In this document: one piece after another, positions 1 to 11,501 of the stretch
Layout of the letters: the number at the start of each line of letters is the position of its first letter
Numbering within the stretch: position 1 is the stretch's first letter
Assembly (NCBI GenBank): GCA_900155495.1
Contig: FTLJ01000163.1
Span: forward strand, 62,001 to 126,000
DNA from: Porogramme epimiltina
Lineage: Eukaryota; Basidiomycota; Agaricomycetes; Polyporales; Polyporaceae
Direction of reading: 5' to 3'
Length of the DNA: 64,000 nt
Position numbers and translations under genes: made by a program
The notes under the pieces: model-generated
Database searches by the model: none
Told to the model about the DNA's origin: nothing
The model's input: only the letters and a program-made list of their open reading frames with translations

Positions 1-1204
1 ATGATCGAGAACTTCATCGAACCGATCTCCTCCGTCAGAAGCTCGCCATCAGCCGCCGCGGCGTTAAGCTCCTCAAGGATCGTCTCCGCGACGACCTTCG
101 AGAGCTTCGTGTTGGCGTGCAGCGTCTTGAACACCTCCGCCGCCGTCACGGGCGACTCGTTCTCGCGCCACGAGTCGTAGTCCGTCACCGTCGCGACAAG
201 CGCGTACCTGCCCGACCCCAGTAAGCCTATGCCCGCCAGAATGAGGGCGCTCAAGGGACCCACCCAAGCTCGGCCTCGCGGGCGAGCTTCGCCTCAGGGA
301 GCACGCTCATGTTGATGATGTCGCCGCCCCACATGCGGTACATCTTGCTCTCCGCGCGCGTTGAGAACTGCGGGCCCTCCATGCACACGATGCACTTGTC
401 CGCGTGCATCTTGGGCGCGTACCCGCGCGCGGCGCGCTCCTCCTCCGCGCGGCCCTTGAGCACCGCGTCGACGCGGCCCTCGAGCCAGCGCACGAGGCGG
501 AGCGCGAACGGGTCGCCGAACGCGGCGTGCGCGACGATGCTCGTGCCCTCGAAGAAGCTCGCGGGGCGCACGCCCTTGGTGCGGTCGATGATCTGCGTCG
601 GGAGCACGAAGTCGCCTGGGGCGAGCTCCTCACGGAGTGAGCCGACCGCGGAGAACGCGAGCACGGCGCGCACGCCGAGCGACTTGAGCGCGGCGATGTT
701 GGCCTGCGCGGGGACGACGGAGGGCGCGATCGTGTGTCCGACGCCGTGCCGCGCGAGGAAGGCGACCTTGGTGCCCGAGGGAAGGGCGCAGATGGCGATC
801 GGGGAGCTAGGGAAGCCCCAGGGCTGAGGTTGAAGATGATGTAAATATCTGCTTCAGTTCGAGGATTGAGTAGTCCCCCACCGTCTCTGGGTTCACATGC
901 TTGCTGAAATAGGACATCAGTGTGTGGATGCTGGAGTTGTTTACGAGAAGACTTACATGAACGTCAAGTTGTCCAACTGGTACAACCCGCTCCCCCCGAT
1001 AACACCAACGACAACTGAAAGAGACGGGTATAAGCATAAGTTTTACCATGATGATGATGAAGCTGTGTAAAGCAAAGCCAACGGCCAAGAAAGATGGCCC
1101 TCATGGCATCGTATAATGCGACCTCAACAACTCGCTGGAGGCGTATAAACGACGAATATTGGTTGACCCCGACACTCACCGTTCTCGCTACCTTCAGAGG
1201 ACAT
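1..1204 (-). CDS. MEU1: S-methyl-5'-thioadenosine phosphorylase (MTAP), 3' end cut by window edge
   Basis: Cytosolic enzyme of the methionine salvage pathway: it cleaves methylthioadenosine with phosphate into adenine and 5-methylthioribose-1-phosphate. My model has five exons: 1180..1204, 957..1014, 882..903, 264..823 and <1..207. The protein starts [20 protein letters not shown], and IGGSGLY is the family phosphate-loop motif. GSLREE and a KHVNPETPWG-like segment follow, then [13 protein letters not shown] and the late motif TDYDSW, all typical of PNP/MTAP phosphorylases. The start was chosen because the 25-nt first exon ends on a strong GTGAGT donor and joins in phase to the conserved GVIGGSG block. 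The intron after exon 3 has a weak GTGGGG donor, but the spliced frame restores [12 protein letters not shown]. The reading frame is still open at base 1, so the C-terminus lies outside. Function is confident; exon edges come from sequence signals only. Confidence 0.93.
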
Positions 1205-1675
1205 ATTTCCCAGTAGTCGCCGTTTGGTATGAATGTGGCACACAAAAGAGGGGCGATGGATGACGATCTGGCGGGAGACCGGGAGCCTGACGATGGAGGG
1301 TTGATATGATTTTCGCCAATTTTGTAGGCGCCCGACCAGACGACCCATATATAGACAATGACGACGCTGCAATAAGCTCTTCCCTCCCGTAAAGATGTTG
1401 TTCCGTTATCTTCGCGTCGTTACTACGTGTTGAGAATAGTGCTCCAAGTGCCAGAAGTTCGGTATCATGCGGTTTGCCTGTGACTTGCACATAGCCGAGA
1501 CGCGCTAACGTGATTTTCAGTTGAGAAGACGCGTCCCCCTGATGACGTCATGGGTAGCCCGGCACCGATGTGGCCTTCAGCTCGACTTCCTGCCGAAGTG
1601 GTAAACGTGTGAGGGTAAGGCTAACGTCTCGCACTTTTTTAAAGTGTGAAAACATCGATGGTCGATATATAGATA
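1205..1675. other. Intergenic, upstream of MTAP
   Basis: No supportable gene. On the minus strand a TATA-like TATATATG sits about 145 bp upstream of the MTAP start (around 1346-1354). The stretch runs to the stop codon of the neighbouring F-box gene, which has the same orientation. Confidence 0.5.
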
Positions 1676-3230
1676 TCATAACACTACAGATGCACTTCGT
1701 ACAGACGCATTCCCATTCAACTTTACTGCAACCTTTGTCAAAGTGGGACACAGGTCCTTAACACGGTGTGCGAACGCCTCAACGTCCCAACGCCTAGCCG
1801 TATGCAACGAAGCCGGGGAGTGGCTGCCACGTCCGCGGGGGTGGGTGACATCCACAAGGAACTTGTGTACATCGAGCCGAAGAGCAAACTCCTTGAGGGG
1901 ATGGACTTCAACGATCTCGCATACAGTGTCCTGGATTCCAAGCGTGGTGCTTCTTCTGAGCCTTGGAAATGTACGATAAGTGAAGAAAGCTACTCACCAT
2001 CATTTCAAGAACGTCCACGTTTCCGCGCGAACCTGGGACCAATGCAAGCCTCAAATGGAGGATTTCGATCGGGGGATGTCTCTTAGCGGAAAGCGCTGCC
2101 ACGAACGTCGGATCTAGGAAGATTACGCAGTTTGTAGCGTGGTACTTCAGAATTTTGGGGTGCATATCGTTGAGGACTGTGTGGAGCATGTAGCCTATGC
2201 GAGGGTCCTCTGTGCGGCCGTTGAAGTCGTCGACTGTGATTTCTCGAACCGTGCGAGAGATTCCGTAGGTGTACAGCAGCTCTAAAGGCATACAGACACA
2301 ATTCAATGCCAACCAAGCGCTGCTAGTGCGGATGAAATCCACGTTGGTGGCCCGTGTAGCGTCGATATCCGCATTTGAGAGAATTTCATGATAGTGGATA
2401 TCGGAGAAGCTAAACGTGACGAGGTTCGGGAATGTGCGAACATAGCAGGAGATATAGGGAGTGTAGCGGCTCCCTTTGACGGAGAGACTGTTCACTCTAG
2501 GGTAGACAGGGCCAGTCTCCATTAGGCAGCCAGGGAAGATGAGTTTAAGGGATTCTAGGGAATGTTGGGAATGTTTCAAGATGTTGACAGCGTCCGCATT
2601 GGCAGGGCTGAGATCCCAATTACCGCATGTACTGAGCTCCACGGTAGCATGGACGAGACACGACTGCGAGAGGCGGACGAGTGACAGTGCTTGGTCCCCT
2701 GCGGCATGAACTCTGAGATCCTCGATGGTCTTCAATGCGCTAATCAAGTCGACGAGCCCGGGGTCCTGGACAATCAGAGCTTCCGAATACCGTATTGCCA
2801 GAGTCTTGAGGGGAGAGTAGATCGCAAGGTCCTGAAAGAAAACTCTGAGGGAATCCGAAGGCAGGTGCGATGGGGGAGCTATGAGTGACAAGAACAGACG
2901 CTGAAGAAAGACCATGCGTAGCTGCTCCATCGGCGTCCGCAAGAAGAGGAGGAGAGACGCTAAGTGTTCTTTATAGACCACGACCCCTCCCTTGAGAATA
3001 AGCCTCGAACCTTCCCGGTTCAAGTACTTACACGTCTCCATAAGACGCAGTGTTGTAGCCTTGTTACAGAACGAAAGAATTGCTAACAGAATGTCCCAAT
3101 GAACTTTGGGAACGGTGGTCGCCTAAAGAGGTCAATTTTAGTTGCCACTCTTACTCGATGCGACCCATAACCACTACTGCAAATCAGGGCGAATACTTAC
3201 CATATGAGAATGGGATGTAGAGGTAGGCAT
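1676..3230 (-). CDS. F-box/LRR-like protein
   Basis: Predicted 469-aa protein from three exons: 3201..3230, 1998..3122 and 1676..1930. The N-terminus MPTSTSHSHM joins ATTVPKVHWDILLAILSFC and then a NKATTLRLMETCKYL stretch, an F-box-like helical motif. Leucine-rich repeats with no clear catalytic motif follow (for example LRVHAAGDQALSLVRLS, LESLKLIFPGC, LEILHLRLAL). Such proteins usually act as substrate adaptors for SCF ubiquitin ligases and are greatly expanded in Agaricomycetes; that role is inferred here. Reading straight through exon 2 gives an early stop at about 1908. A GTGAGT donor at 1997 and a CCAG acceptor before 1930 restore an 84-codon C-terminal exon in phase 0, which contains DTVCEIVEVHPLKEF. 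Confidence 0.75.
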
Positions 3231-3578
3231 GACAAAGTGGAAGGTTGAATGCCGTGGCATGGGATTGACTTGCAGAACCTCTACTTTATATTGAGCCAAG
3301 TATAAAGCGTTCCGCCCCTGACTGTAACAATCTTTCCGTCACTTTCTCTTGGTCGCAAAGATCGATGGCGGCCTTTGTTGAGGATAATCATGCAATTAAG
3401 AAGGGTATCTTAAAGAGCCCAAGGGTAATAGTAGCACTGTGTTGCGTACAATACGCAAAGAAACAAACCTCATTGAAGTCAAAATGATCCCGGATCCACG
3501 CCATCCCTTACACGCACGTCCCAGACAGGTGCGCGCGGGGGGGTTGAACAGAACGAGCTTCCTACACACCAACCATGC
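3231..3578. other. Intergenic
   Basis: Holds the 5' flank of the F-box/LRR gene and the 3' flank of the xylanase gene, both minus strand. No gene or repeat seen. Confidence 0.4.
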
Positions 3579-5264
3579 CTAAGCAAGGACCTTCGCGACG
3601 GCAGTGTACGCGGCCTTCGCCTTGAAGTTCGCGTCGAAGAGCAGCGGCACGTCAGACGCACGCCACGAGTCCTGCCACGTCGCACACAGAAGCCATTCAG
3701 CCATTCGGACACGACGTTAACACACGGACGATACTCACGGGGTCACGCACACCCCAAAGGGTGATGGACTGGCACTTCGGCTCCGCGACACACGCGTTCA
3801 TGACCTGAGTGTAGTCGTTTGCGCCGGCTTGAGCAATGTCGAGCTCTGCCCCAGACGGTCAGCTAGGAGAGACAACAAAGAACTTGTGTTAGGAGGACGC
3901 ACCAGTGATGGCGACCTCCTTGATCGACTTGGCAGTCGCGAGAAACTTGATGGCGGCAGCGACGCCACCTGCACCACCAGCCTGCATCGGACAATACCGC
4001 TCAGAATGGAATATAAGAGAAGCCCCCGAGATTCACTTACACCGAGATGTGTCTGCGAGCCGATACCATCAATGACTTGGCTGTTGGCGTTCACGGTGTT
4101 GACAAGGTTGACAAGCCCCTTCGCCTTCGCGTTCACGCTGTCGAGGCTGAAGGCACGATCACGGGTGAGTAGGGTAGCCTAAGACTAGCCGTAGGCAGGG
4201 GGGACGTACTTGAAGTCGTTGATGTAGAGGATCGCATTCGGATCCGTCGAGCGCGCCGCGGCGAACGCAATGTTCACGAAGCTCGTGCCGAGCACTTTCG
4301 AAAACACGGACGAGCGCACGGTGCCATCTTCGTTGAACATCTCGTTGACGACGTCCCAAGAGCGAACCTTGCCCTTATAGCGGCCCGCGACGTTGGAAAT
4401 GTGGTTCTGGATCGCGGACGTGAGGGCGGTCTTGTCCGTGATCTGCGAGACCCACGCAGGGAGCTGCGAGTGCCAGACTGCACGCACGCATTGTACGATC
4501 AGCACGCCTGTAGGAAAGCAAAACGCAGATACACACCGAGGGTGTGAGCACGGACGAGCATGCCGTTCTTGGTTGCGAAGTTGACCAACGCGTCAGCGTT
4601 TGTGAACGTGAACTGGTTGGGGTTTGGCTCCGTCTACGCCCATCGGGTTGCTATGAGTATTTCCGTGCTGCACTCATCTCCGCCATCCCTAAGGAGAAGG
4701 GACTCACCGCATCCCACTTCATCGAGTTCTCCGGCGTAACGCTTCCAAATTCGCGGATGGTGACTTGCGAGTCGGTCGGGTTGCTGAACCGGTTCGAATC
4801 CGATGCTGTCCCGATGAATGCGCGCCCCTTCGCCTTGAAGGCCTTGTCGAGGCCCGTCGCGGCGAGTGCGGCGGGCGTAGAGACTGCGGCCACCGCCTTT
4901 GCCGTCGACGTTGCGAGCGCGACGGCCTTGGAGCTAGAGGTGCTTATCACGGCCGCGGCCGCACCGGGGACACACTGCGAGTAGTAGTCGTTGAACTCGT
5001 GGCAGTGTGCGCCCGGGGCGCAGTCGGTGGAGCCAGTAAAGCCGATGCCCTATTAACACAGCACGGATGTAGGTCAGGAACGGCGCGGGTCGGGGACGGT
5101 GGCGCTGCTACGTACTCCACCTGGAATTGATGCGTCAGGCCCATCAGGAAGTAGACGACAGGCGGAAGCGCAGACGTACATTGGCCATAAATAGCGACGG
5201 GGGACGCTTCGAGAGGGATTACGAGAACCGAAGCGAGGGCAAGGAGGGCGGCGAGAGTCTTCAT
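3579..5264 (-). CDS. Endo-1,4-beta-xylanase, GH10 with N-terminal CBM1 (copy A)
   Basis: Secreted endo-beta-1,4-xylanase that hydrolyses the xylan backbone of hardwood hemicellulose. The 393-aa model has nine exons: 5180..5264, 5116..5120, 4708..5049, 4537..4633, 4210..4477, 4041..4146, 3903..3981, 3739..3845 and 3579..3671. It shows a signal peptide ([20 protein letters not shown]) and a family-1 cellulose-binding module ([15 protein letters not shown] ... NDYYSQC). A Ser/Thr/Ala linker and the GH10 barrel from about residue 85 follow. The acid/base is Glu222 in WDVVNE and the nucleophile is Glu328 in ITELD. Exon 2 is a 5-nt microexon that encodes part of Cys29 plus Gly30. The neighbouring GH79 gene is divergent from the same promoter region. 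The paralogue at 25.3 kb shares every other splice position but lacks the intron between 4146 and 4210. Confidence 0.96.
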
Positions 5265-6244
5265 CTTGAGCAGAAAGAACGTGTGGAAGGACACAAGAGG
5301 AGCCTAGTCTGAAAGAGTGAAGTTAAGGAAGATCACCAGGATCTGACTGAAGGTTGACTGAAGTGACGTCGCCGGGAGTGCGAAGGAGGGCCAAAGAATT
5401 GCGCCACGGTCATGCCTGTTCTTATACGGCCAGCCACGCACACATGCCACACGGCACAGTCGCATGCCGTTTCGGCGTCGGGGCCTTGAGGATGAATATG
5501 TTGCCGGTCGCGATTTACGAAGGCACGCATCTGAATGGGCCAGACACAGGCCCAACTCAAGTCGCATCCGTGTTCGTGGTAACCGTGTCGAGGATGCCGC
5601 CCGGATGGGCGGCGGATCAGTTCTCGACCGCGTGCCAAGTCTTCCGGCTGGTACGGCGGGCCCCGAAAACGTGGTCTGGAGGCTGGATGGCCTGGAATGT
5701 TTAATGTGCAAGTCCATACTTACAGTATGATGAGTAAGTCGAGGTTGGCAACCATGGTAACACCTTATAAGGGGGAATAACCCTAAGGCTGCAGTAAGGT
5801 GAGTATTTTGAAAGAGCTACTAATATTGGGTACATACTGATGCATCCTACTATACGAATCTGGGGGCTGTTTGTTTCAGCTCCGAGTCGCCGCTTTGTGT
5901 ATCGCAAACTCTTATGAGACTATGTGGAGTCTTCTCAGGGACGTCCGAGAGGGGGTCATGAATACTAACGATTTCGTAGGGTGGCCATGGTAGGCACGTT
6001 GACTGGTTTCCTGTCACGTGCACTACCATCTAGTCGGATTTATATCCGGCGTTCTTAGTCCATTCTTGCTCGTCACCCTCTCGGTGGGCTCGCCGGCCAA
6101 TTCATACCCATCCTTCTCCTCGATACACATGACCGCATCCATGGTCATACATCATGGACTCCATCTTCTCTGAGGGCCCGCCAATGCGTATAAAGCTGTT
6201 GTAAAAATGGTGGTGGAGGACACGTTGAAGCCAGGTCTTTCACC
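5265..6244. promoter_or_regulatory. Shared divergent promoter region, GH10 xylanase / GH79 enzyme
   Basis: This 980-bp stretch separates the start codons of the minus-strand xylanase and the plus-strand GH79 gene, so both likely draw regulatory input from it. TATA-like boxes lie at 6189-6195 (plus) and 5421-5426 (minus strand TATAAG). Degenerate Cre1/CreA-type SYGGRG hexamers occur at 5676-5681, 5934-5939 and 6213-6218, but such short motifs are common by chance. I saw no coding region here. Confidence 0.5.
6189..6195 (+). promoter_or_regulatory. TATA box of GH79 gene A
   Basis: TATAAAG lies 50 bp upstream of the GH79 start codon at 6245, a reasonable position for a fungal gene with a short leader. 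Confidence 0.55.
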
Positions 6245-7975
6245 ATGGTGCGCTCTCGTCTCGCGTTAGTTGCTATTGCAGCTCTCTGCAGCTCTTTCTC
6301 CAAGGCGGTCGACGTCTTACTTCCCAACTCGCCCCCCACCAACTCTCAACCGCTTTCTCCAGCACTTCTCTCCCTCTCCATCGAACAAGACCGCTGGCCC
6401 GACTGGACTGGAGCTCTCGCCAGGAACGAATTCACGCACACTGCGCTCCTCGCCCTTGCGGATCTCACAGGCCAGCCTCCCAAGATTCGCGTCGGTGGCG
6501 ACTCGGAGGATCTCACGAGCTGGTCGCCAACCGTGTCGCTCAACGAGGATGAATTCCCGCCCCCGAGCACCATCACGCCCTACCCCGAGGCGACGAAGGA
6601 CACGGTTGGAGACGATTTCTACGCGCTCTCGCGCTTCCTTCCCCGTGGTACACACATGACGTGGGGCGTGAACTTTGCCGCGGACAACGCGACAAACGCG
6701 GTCAACATGGCCAAGGCAATCGTACGCGCATTCCAATCCACCGCGGTGAAGACCTCGGGCGTCATCCTCGACCTGATCGAGGTCGGGAATGAGGCCGACG
6801 TATACCTGTTCAATGGGCTCAGGTCAAGCGATTGGACCGTAGAGGAGTATGTCCCCGAATGGATCTCTATCGCCGGGCCCGTGGTGGAGAACGTCGGGAT
6901 CCATGGGACCAATGGACCGGTCTCATTGCAAGGCGCTGCGTTTATTGGGGCGAACAACTTCACACCGAGCGAGATATTCAAGCTGGGGATCCTTGATAGT
7001 ACTCCTGGGAAAGCGATCTCCGTGTAAGCCAAGCTTATTCTCATCGTTGGCTCCTTACTAAAGTTCAATGTGTTACGTAGAATTTCCCAGCACCATTACT
7101 CTGGTGCATTCTGTGACGGTGGGGATTTCGCGTTGGCATCCTTTATGAGCAAGGCCTTCGTCCGTGGCAATCTGTCTGTCCACGAAGCGGACATCGCGGC
7201 TACTAAGGAGAAGGGTCTCCAGTTCATCCTAGGGTATGTCCAGCTCTCCACCGGACTTCTCAGCTCGCTTATGTGTATTTGCATAGGGAGACCAACAGTA
7301 TCGGGTGCCACGGAGCCCCGGGGGTGAGCAACACCGCAGGCGCTGCTCTGTGGACGATCGACTACACGCTGCAAGCTGCAACCCTGGGCATCTCCGAATT
7401 GCACTTCCACCAAGGCGTCGGATACAAGTACAACTTCGTGAGCTGCTCCCACTCTCATTTCACAGGATGAAACCTGATATCATCTCTCACAGTTCCAGCC
7501 AATTGCCCTCAATCGCTCGACGATCGATGGCTCACCGCTCGACCCGCCGACCCCGCCGCACATACAGGCGCCGTTCTACGCCGCGCTCGTCGTCAACACG
7601 CTCATAGGCAAGACCGGATCATCGGAGGTCGTCGAGCTCAACGTTGATGACGAAAACGTCTCCGGGTATGCTGCGTATGAGGCCGGGCGGCTCGCGCGCG
7701 CGGTGTTCGTAAACATGCACGCGTGGGTCTCAAGCAGCACGGGGACGCGACCGGTGGTACACCTCGACTTGGCTTCCGACTTTTCCAGCACGATCAACGC
7801 GACGGCCCGCCGGCTCGTCATCCAGCATGCGGATGACGTCGCGAACCTAACGTGGGGAGGGCAGAGCTACGAAAATGAGCAGGTGCAACCGATGGGCGAA
7901 AGCGCTGCGGAGGTGGTTGTGCTAGGCGAAGGGGTGGATTTGCGCTCGACTGAAGCGATTCTTTTGGAGTTCTAA
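6245..7975 (+). CDS. Glycoside hydrolase family 79 enzyme (beta-glucuronidase-like), copy A
   Basis: Secreted GH79 enzyme of 521 aa, likely a beta-glucuronidase-type hydrolase acting on glucuronic acid linked to xylan or arabinogalactan side chains; the substrate is inferred. Four exons: 6245..7023, 7081..7233, 7287..7437 and 7493..7975. It has a signal peptide (MVRSRLALVAIAALCSSFSKA) and a TIM-barrel region with LPRGTHMTWGVNF. The putative acid/base is Glu183 in IEVGNEAD, and GETNSIGCHG in exon 3 holds a candidate nucleophile. The C-terminal part (VVNTLIG ... ARAVFVNMHAW ... STEAILLEF) matches the GH79 C-terminal beta domain. The last three exons (153, 151 and 483 nt) have exactly the same lengths as in copy B at 12.1 kb. 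It is divergent from the xylanase, which suggests joint induction on hemicellulose. Confidence 0.9.
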
Positions 7976-8278
7976 AGTTAGAAAAGCTTCCATCATTCGG
8001 CGGTCCTAGTGACCATGGACTAATGATTAAATTTGACTTCTTCCAAAAGGTCTCATTTTGAACAAGATGCGCGATTTCTGGAGAACCCAAGTCCTACGCA
8101 TGACGTCATAGTCTTCATTCACTCTTGGTGCGAGGTTATGCCGCATCTTACCAACAGATGTGCATCCCGCTCGGTGGGCAAGAACTATTCGCACTGTTCG
8201 CGAGATATGGACCTAGGTGTGCCAGTTACATAGAGGGATGCAAGGAACCTAGAGGCTAGACACAAATGTTCCCAGTGA
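7976..8278. other. Convergent intergenic spacer
   Basis: Lies between the 3' ends of GH79 copy A (plus) and F-box gene 1 (minus). Nothing else seen. Confidence 0.4.
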
Positions 8279-9606
8279 TCAGTCTGCTGCCACAGCCCTC
8301 CAGTGCTCCTTGTCCATTCTCTCGTCCTTGTGTATCAAACGATCCCGATCCCGATCTAGCACCACAGAAAAAAACCATGGGCCTGGATCCGTGTCCCATG
8401 ATAATCGAGGTCGCTTTGCGAAGACCAACTCAGGTGCGTCGCGGCACGCACTTATTATCCGCCGCTGGAACATAGGCTGCATGTGCCTATACACGATCTT
8501 GTCGACATAGTCGTCCCATTCCCTCAAAAGTACCCGTGCGGTATCGGTTAGGCATCTATGCGATTCAGCGATGCAGCCTTCATCAACCGTCGACCTCGAG
8601 CACGGGTAGATCCACGCCAGGGTGAGACGCGCCCGTGTAGCGGGTTGTGGAGAACTGGCGATCTTCTTAGCATGCCAGTTGACCCATTTCGTGTCTAGGT
8701 ACTGCCTGGATGAGTGTCCCTGGGAGTGGTTTCACACGAATAGAAGTTAGTACTCCTACCACACGAGCACTGGGGGAGGGAAAAACGCACGTAAGCCATG
8801 TCAACATGGAGGAATCGCAGCCGTGGGAAGCACTGGCGGATCTCCGTGAGTGTCCATGGTGGGTCGCCGCGGAGACGGCTACCACCATAGCCACTGTTCC
8901 GGGCTGCTACGCCCAGACGGAGTGAGACAAGCTGCGCACCAAGGGGGCCGGCAAGGCAGGCCAGAGCGGTGTGGTGGTAGGACGTGAGATAGACACACGT
9001 GAGTGAGAGGGGTGGGGGCGTGAGCGAAAAGACGCGTAAGTTCGTATGCGTGCACGCGATGGTGCGTAGCATCCCGGGGAGGGGAGGTGGATGGATTTGT
9101 GCGAGGCTCATGATGAGCTCTTCAGAGGGAAGGGCGAGGTCTTCGAGGGTTGGAGGAGCCCAGCGCAAGAGCTCTGCAAGGTGGGTATCGGAAGGCGGAA
9201 CTGCGCGTACGGAGGTGGCGGAGGAGATGCTGAGACCGCGGCGAGGGTCACCATACCACCTGAAACCCCATGACAACGCCATGGATCTGAGGGTTTGTAG
9301 GTTTTGTAGAAGTCCGACGAGTGCCCCGTGCACGCATTGGAGGTTACGTATGTGAAGCGATTGCACAAAGCGTGCAAGGTGAGGGCGTGAGAGTAGAGCG
9401 TTGAGTAGGATGGTGACAGTTCCGGCACTCGCAGAGATTTCAATGGTGCGGTATAGGGCTGGTTCGGCCGCGTATTGAGCGGCGCGATCGACAAGAGCGA
9501 GCTGCACTAAAGTCTTCTTGTGTGGAACGTAGTGGATAATTTCCAGCCAGATCTCGACAGGGAACCTGCGGGTGGGAGGCTGAGTAACAGCCGCACATAC
9601 TTGCAC
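8279..9606 (-). CDS. F-box protein 1 (5' end unresolved)
   Basis: Clear F-box near the start (FPVEIWLEIIHYVPHKKTLVQLALV) followed by leucine-rich stretches (LARFVQSLHIRNLQCVHGAL and later blocks), a likely SCF substrate adaptor. The main exon ends at 8791 in the word DMAY on a GTGCGT donor. A final exon 8279..8701 joins in phase 0 and encodes the C-terminus with REWDDYVDKIVYRHM. The homologous gene at 27.5 kb splices at the same codon (DMAH) and shares DRVDRIVYRH. The reading frame stays open upstream of 9606 to about 9755 without an in-frame ATG. A first exon must therefore lie further upstream, and I could not place it. Given start is the edge of the confident frame. Confidence 0.75.
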
Positions 9607-9759
9607 TACGCGGGGCGCAAAGTCTACTTGTTGTGTGAACGCGACGTCCTCTGGGTCAGTTGAGACAGAGTCTAGCTCTACTACGGTGAAATCAGCATTT
9701 TCCGTGGCTTCAGTGTCATACCATGGCGCATACCGGGAAGTGCGGGCAACTCCTTCTCA

Positions 9760-10340
9760 ACTTGGAGGGCTTCAGCAAAACATAGTCTCTCATTGCGCCC
9801 CCTATTCCAGAATAGTTTCCACATGATGGAAGGAATAAAGTCGACAAGAACTTTTCTAAGCTGTTAGAGGGGGTTGTGTAGTACATTGCCGTAGACCGCA
9901 TGCCGAGTTTATAGCGGAAACCAGGTTGCTACAACGAGGTGGTCACATCGCAACATCCTGATCACAAATAACAATTGGGCATTCCTGGCCTGCGTACCTG
10001 CATGAACCCGCGAGCACTGCATGCGTATTCACGGGAAGCTCAGACAGCCCAGAGTCATTGAGAGTGGGCTCATCCAATGCTTGAGCAACCCAGGTCGCCG
10101 AAATGACGACGCCTTGCTCGAGTCCGCAGCGTGACACATTGTGGCCCAGATATTTCCGCCTATTATGAGGCGCAGAGCAAAGTCATGCACACATGAAAGT
10201 AGGTGGAAACGACGCACTCAATTCATATACAACCAAGCACAGGTATAGACGCGTTCGGTGGCTGCACACAAACACATCAACACGCCCCACCCTCCACCTT
10301 CAAGCAACCTACACCCCTGGCTCTTGGGTCTTACATGCGC
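9760..10340. other. Intergenic, probably holds first exon of F-box gene 1
   Basis: A minus-strand ATG at 9901 opens a 61-codon frame into the F-box gene, but no donor/acceptor pair restored phase. No other gene seen. Confidence 0.3.
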
Positions 10341-11501
10341 TCACGGCCGCCATGCAGGTCGACGATCCCCCTCCCTCTCACTCGCCGGGGTCATCCAATG
10401 CGCCCAGAACCGTAACTCCTCTCCACTGGGCCGGCCGGGCGTCTGCGGCGCTGCACCCAAAGCCAGTGCCGCGAGCCGCCCATGCCCAGCCTCCGACCGC
10501 CTCGCGGCACCCTCCTTGCCCGGACCAGCTGCGTTCTTGGGTTCCGGACGGGTGGGGAGCCTGCGGACGGCGCGCCGCGCGGGTGCCGCTGGGGGCACTG
10601 TTGTGCGTGCGGTGAAGGAGACGGGTGTTGAAGCGTTCACGAGCACAGGAGCTCGGGAGGCGGAGAAGTCGTCGTCGTCGGCCCGCATGGTTTGTTTGTG
10701 TACGGCGGGGGCGTAGAGCGCTGGGGTCGGGGCGGGGGCCGCCGCGCGGGCGGCTCGAAGCGCGCGTCGGGCACGGGCCTCGTCGCTTGGGGAGGGGGGA
10801 TCAGCGGGAAGTGCTCCCAGCCCGTCGAAGGAGGTGCCGTCGTCATTGAGGAGACCGGAGAGGCCGAGGCCAGAGGGACGCAGTGGGGCCTTGAAGCTTC
10901 CCCAAGACGGAAAGAAGATGGGACTGCTGTGTGCCGATGTGTATTGCAGGAGAGGGGCCGTAGGGGCGAAGAACGAGGAGCCGGAGGAGCCGATATCCGA
11001 AAGGTTGAGCTGGAAGGACTCATCCGTGAAAGTAGGGGTGTCGAAACCAGAGGAGAAGAGAGGAACTTGGCGGAGTAGGGGGGCGCGAGGTGCCTCTTGA
11101 CCGTAGAAGTCTAGGAAGAGCGGCTTATGCTGACCGAGCTGAAGAGAGTTGTCCGAATCGGCGCTGGGGTGTGGGACCGGCGACATGACCATAGTGTCCG
11201 AAGCTTGAGAGTACCGCGGCGGACGGGAGAGGGTGCTCTTGGGGGTGTGTGGCAGATTCAGACGAAACTGGTCTTCTAAGACGGCAACCTTGAGAGACTC
11301 CAAGACATTGTTGAAGTCGGCCTCGGTTTCAGACTGACCAGATCCAGAGTCGGCAGACAGCTTCGACAGCTGATAGTCTTCAAGCTTGCCGGTGGTGGGG
11401 TCGAAGAGCTTCAGAGTGGATTTACCAGGGAGGACACACGCAAAGATGATCTGAGACAGCTTCCGTACGGCATCCTCGGAAAGCTGAACTTGAGAAGACA
11501 T
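10341..11501 (-). CDS. Hypothetical protein, 386 aa, single exon
   Basis: Not recognised. The first about 95 residues look folded (VQLSEDAVRKLSQIIFACVL, FDPTTGKLEDYQL, then an acidic stretch). Next come Ser/Pro-rich sequence and short hydrophobic patches such as FLDFYGQEAPRAPLL and FQLNLSDIGSSG. The last 130 residues are Ala/Arg/Pro-rich with several basic clusters. No signal peptide or membrane segment is visible. The composition would suit a regulatory or scaffold protein, but I assign no function. ATG at 11501 is the first in-frame start and is followed by an uninterrupted frame to a TGA at 10341. It lies between F-box gene 1 and GH79 copy B, all on the minus strand. An unseen intron near the low-complexity C-terminus cannot be excluded. 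Confidence 0.6.
   Translation of the reverse strand: MSSQVQLSEDAVRKLSQIIFACVLPGKSTLKLFDPTTGKLEDYQLSKLSADSGSGQSETEADFNNVLESLKVAVLEDQFRLNLPHTPKSTLSRPPRYSQASDTMVMSPVPHPSADSDNSLQLGQHKPLFLDFYGQEAPRAPLLRQVPLFSSGFDTPTFTDESFQLNLSDIGSSGSSFFAPTAPLLQYTSAHSSPIFFPSWGSFKAPLRPSGLGLSGLLNDDGTSFDGLGALPADPPSPSDEARARRALRAARAAAPAPTPALYAPAVHKQTMRADDDDFSASRAPVLVNASTPVSFTARTTVPPAAPARRAVRRLPTRPEPKNAAGPGKEGAARRSEAGHGRLAALALGAAPQTPGRPSGEELRFWAHWMTPASEREGDRRPAWRP

Noticed and set aside
4791..4801. Perfect RNA polymerase III B box (GGTTCGAATCC)
   Set aside because: It lies in the coding sequence of the GH10 xylanase (antisense of the SDSNRF codons), with no A box or tRNA-like fold nearby.
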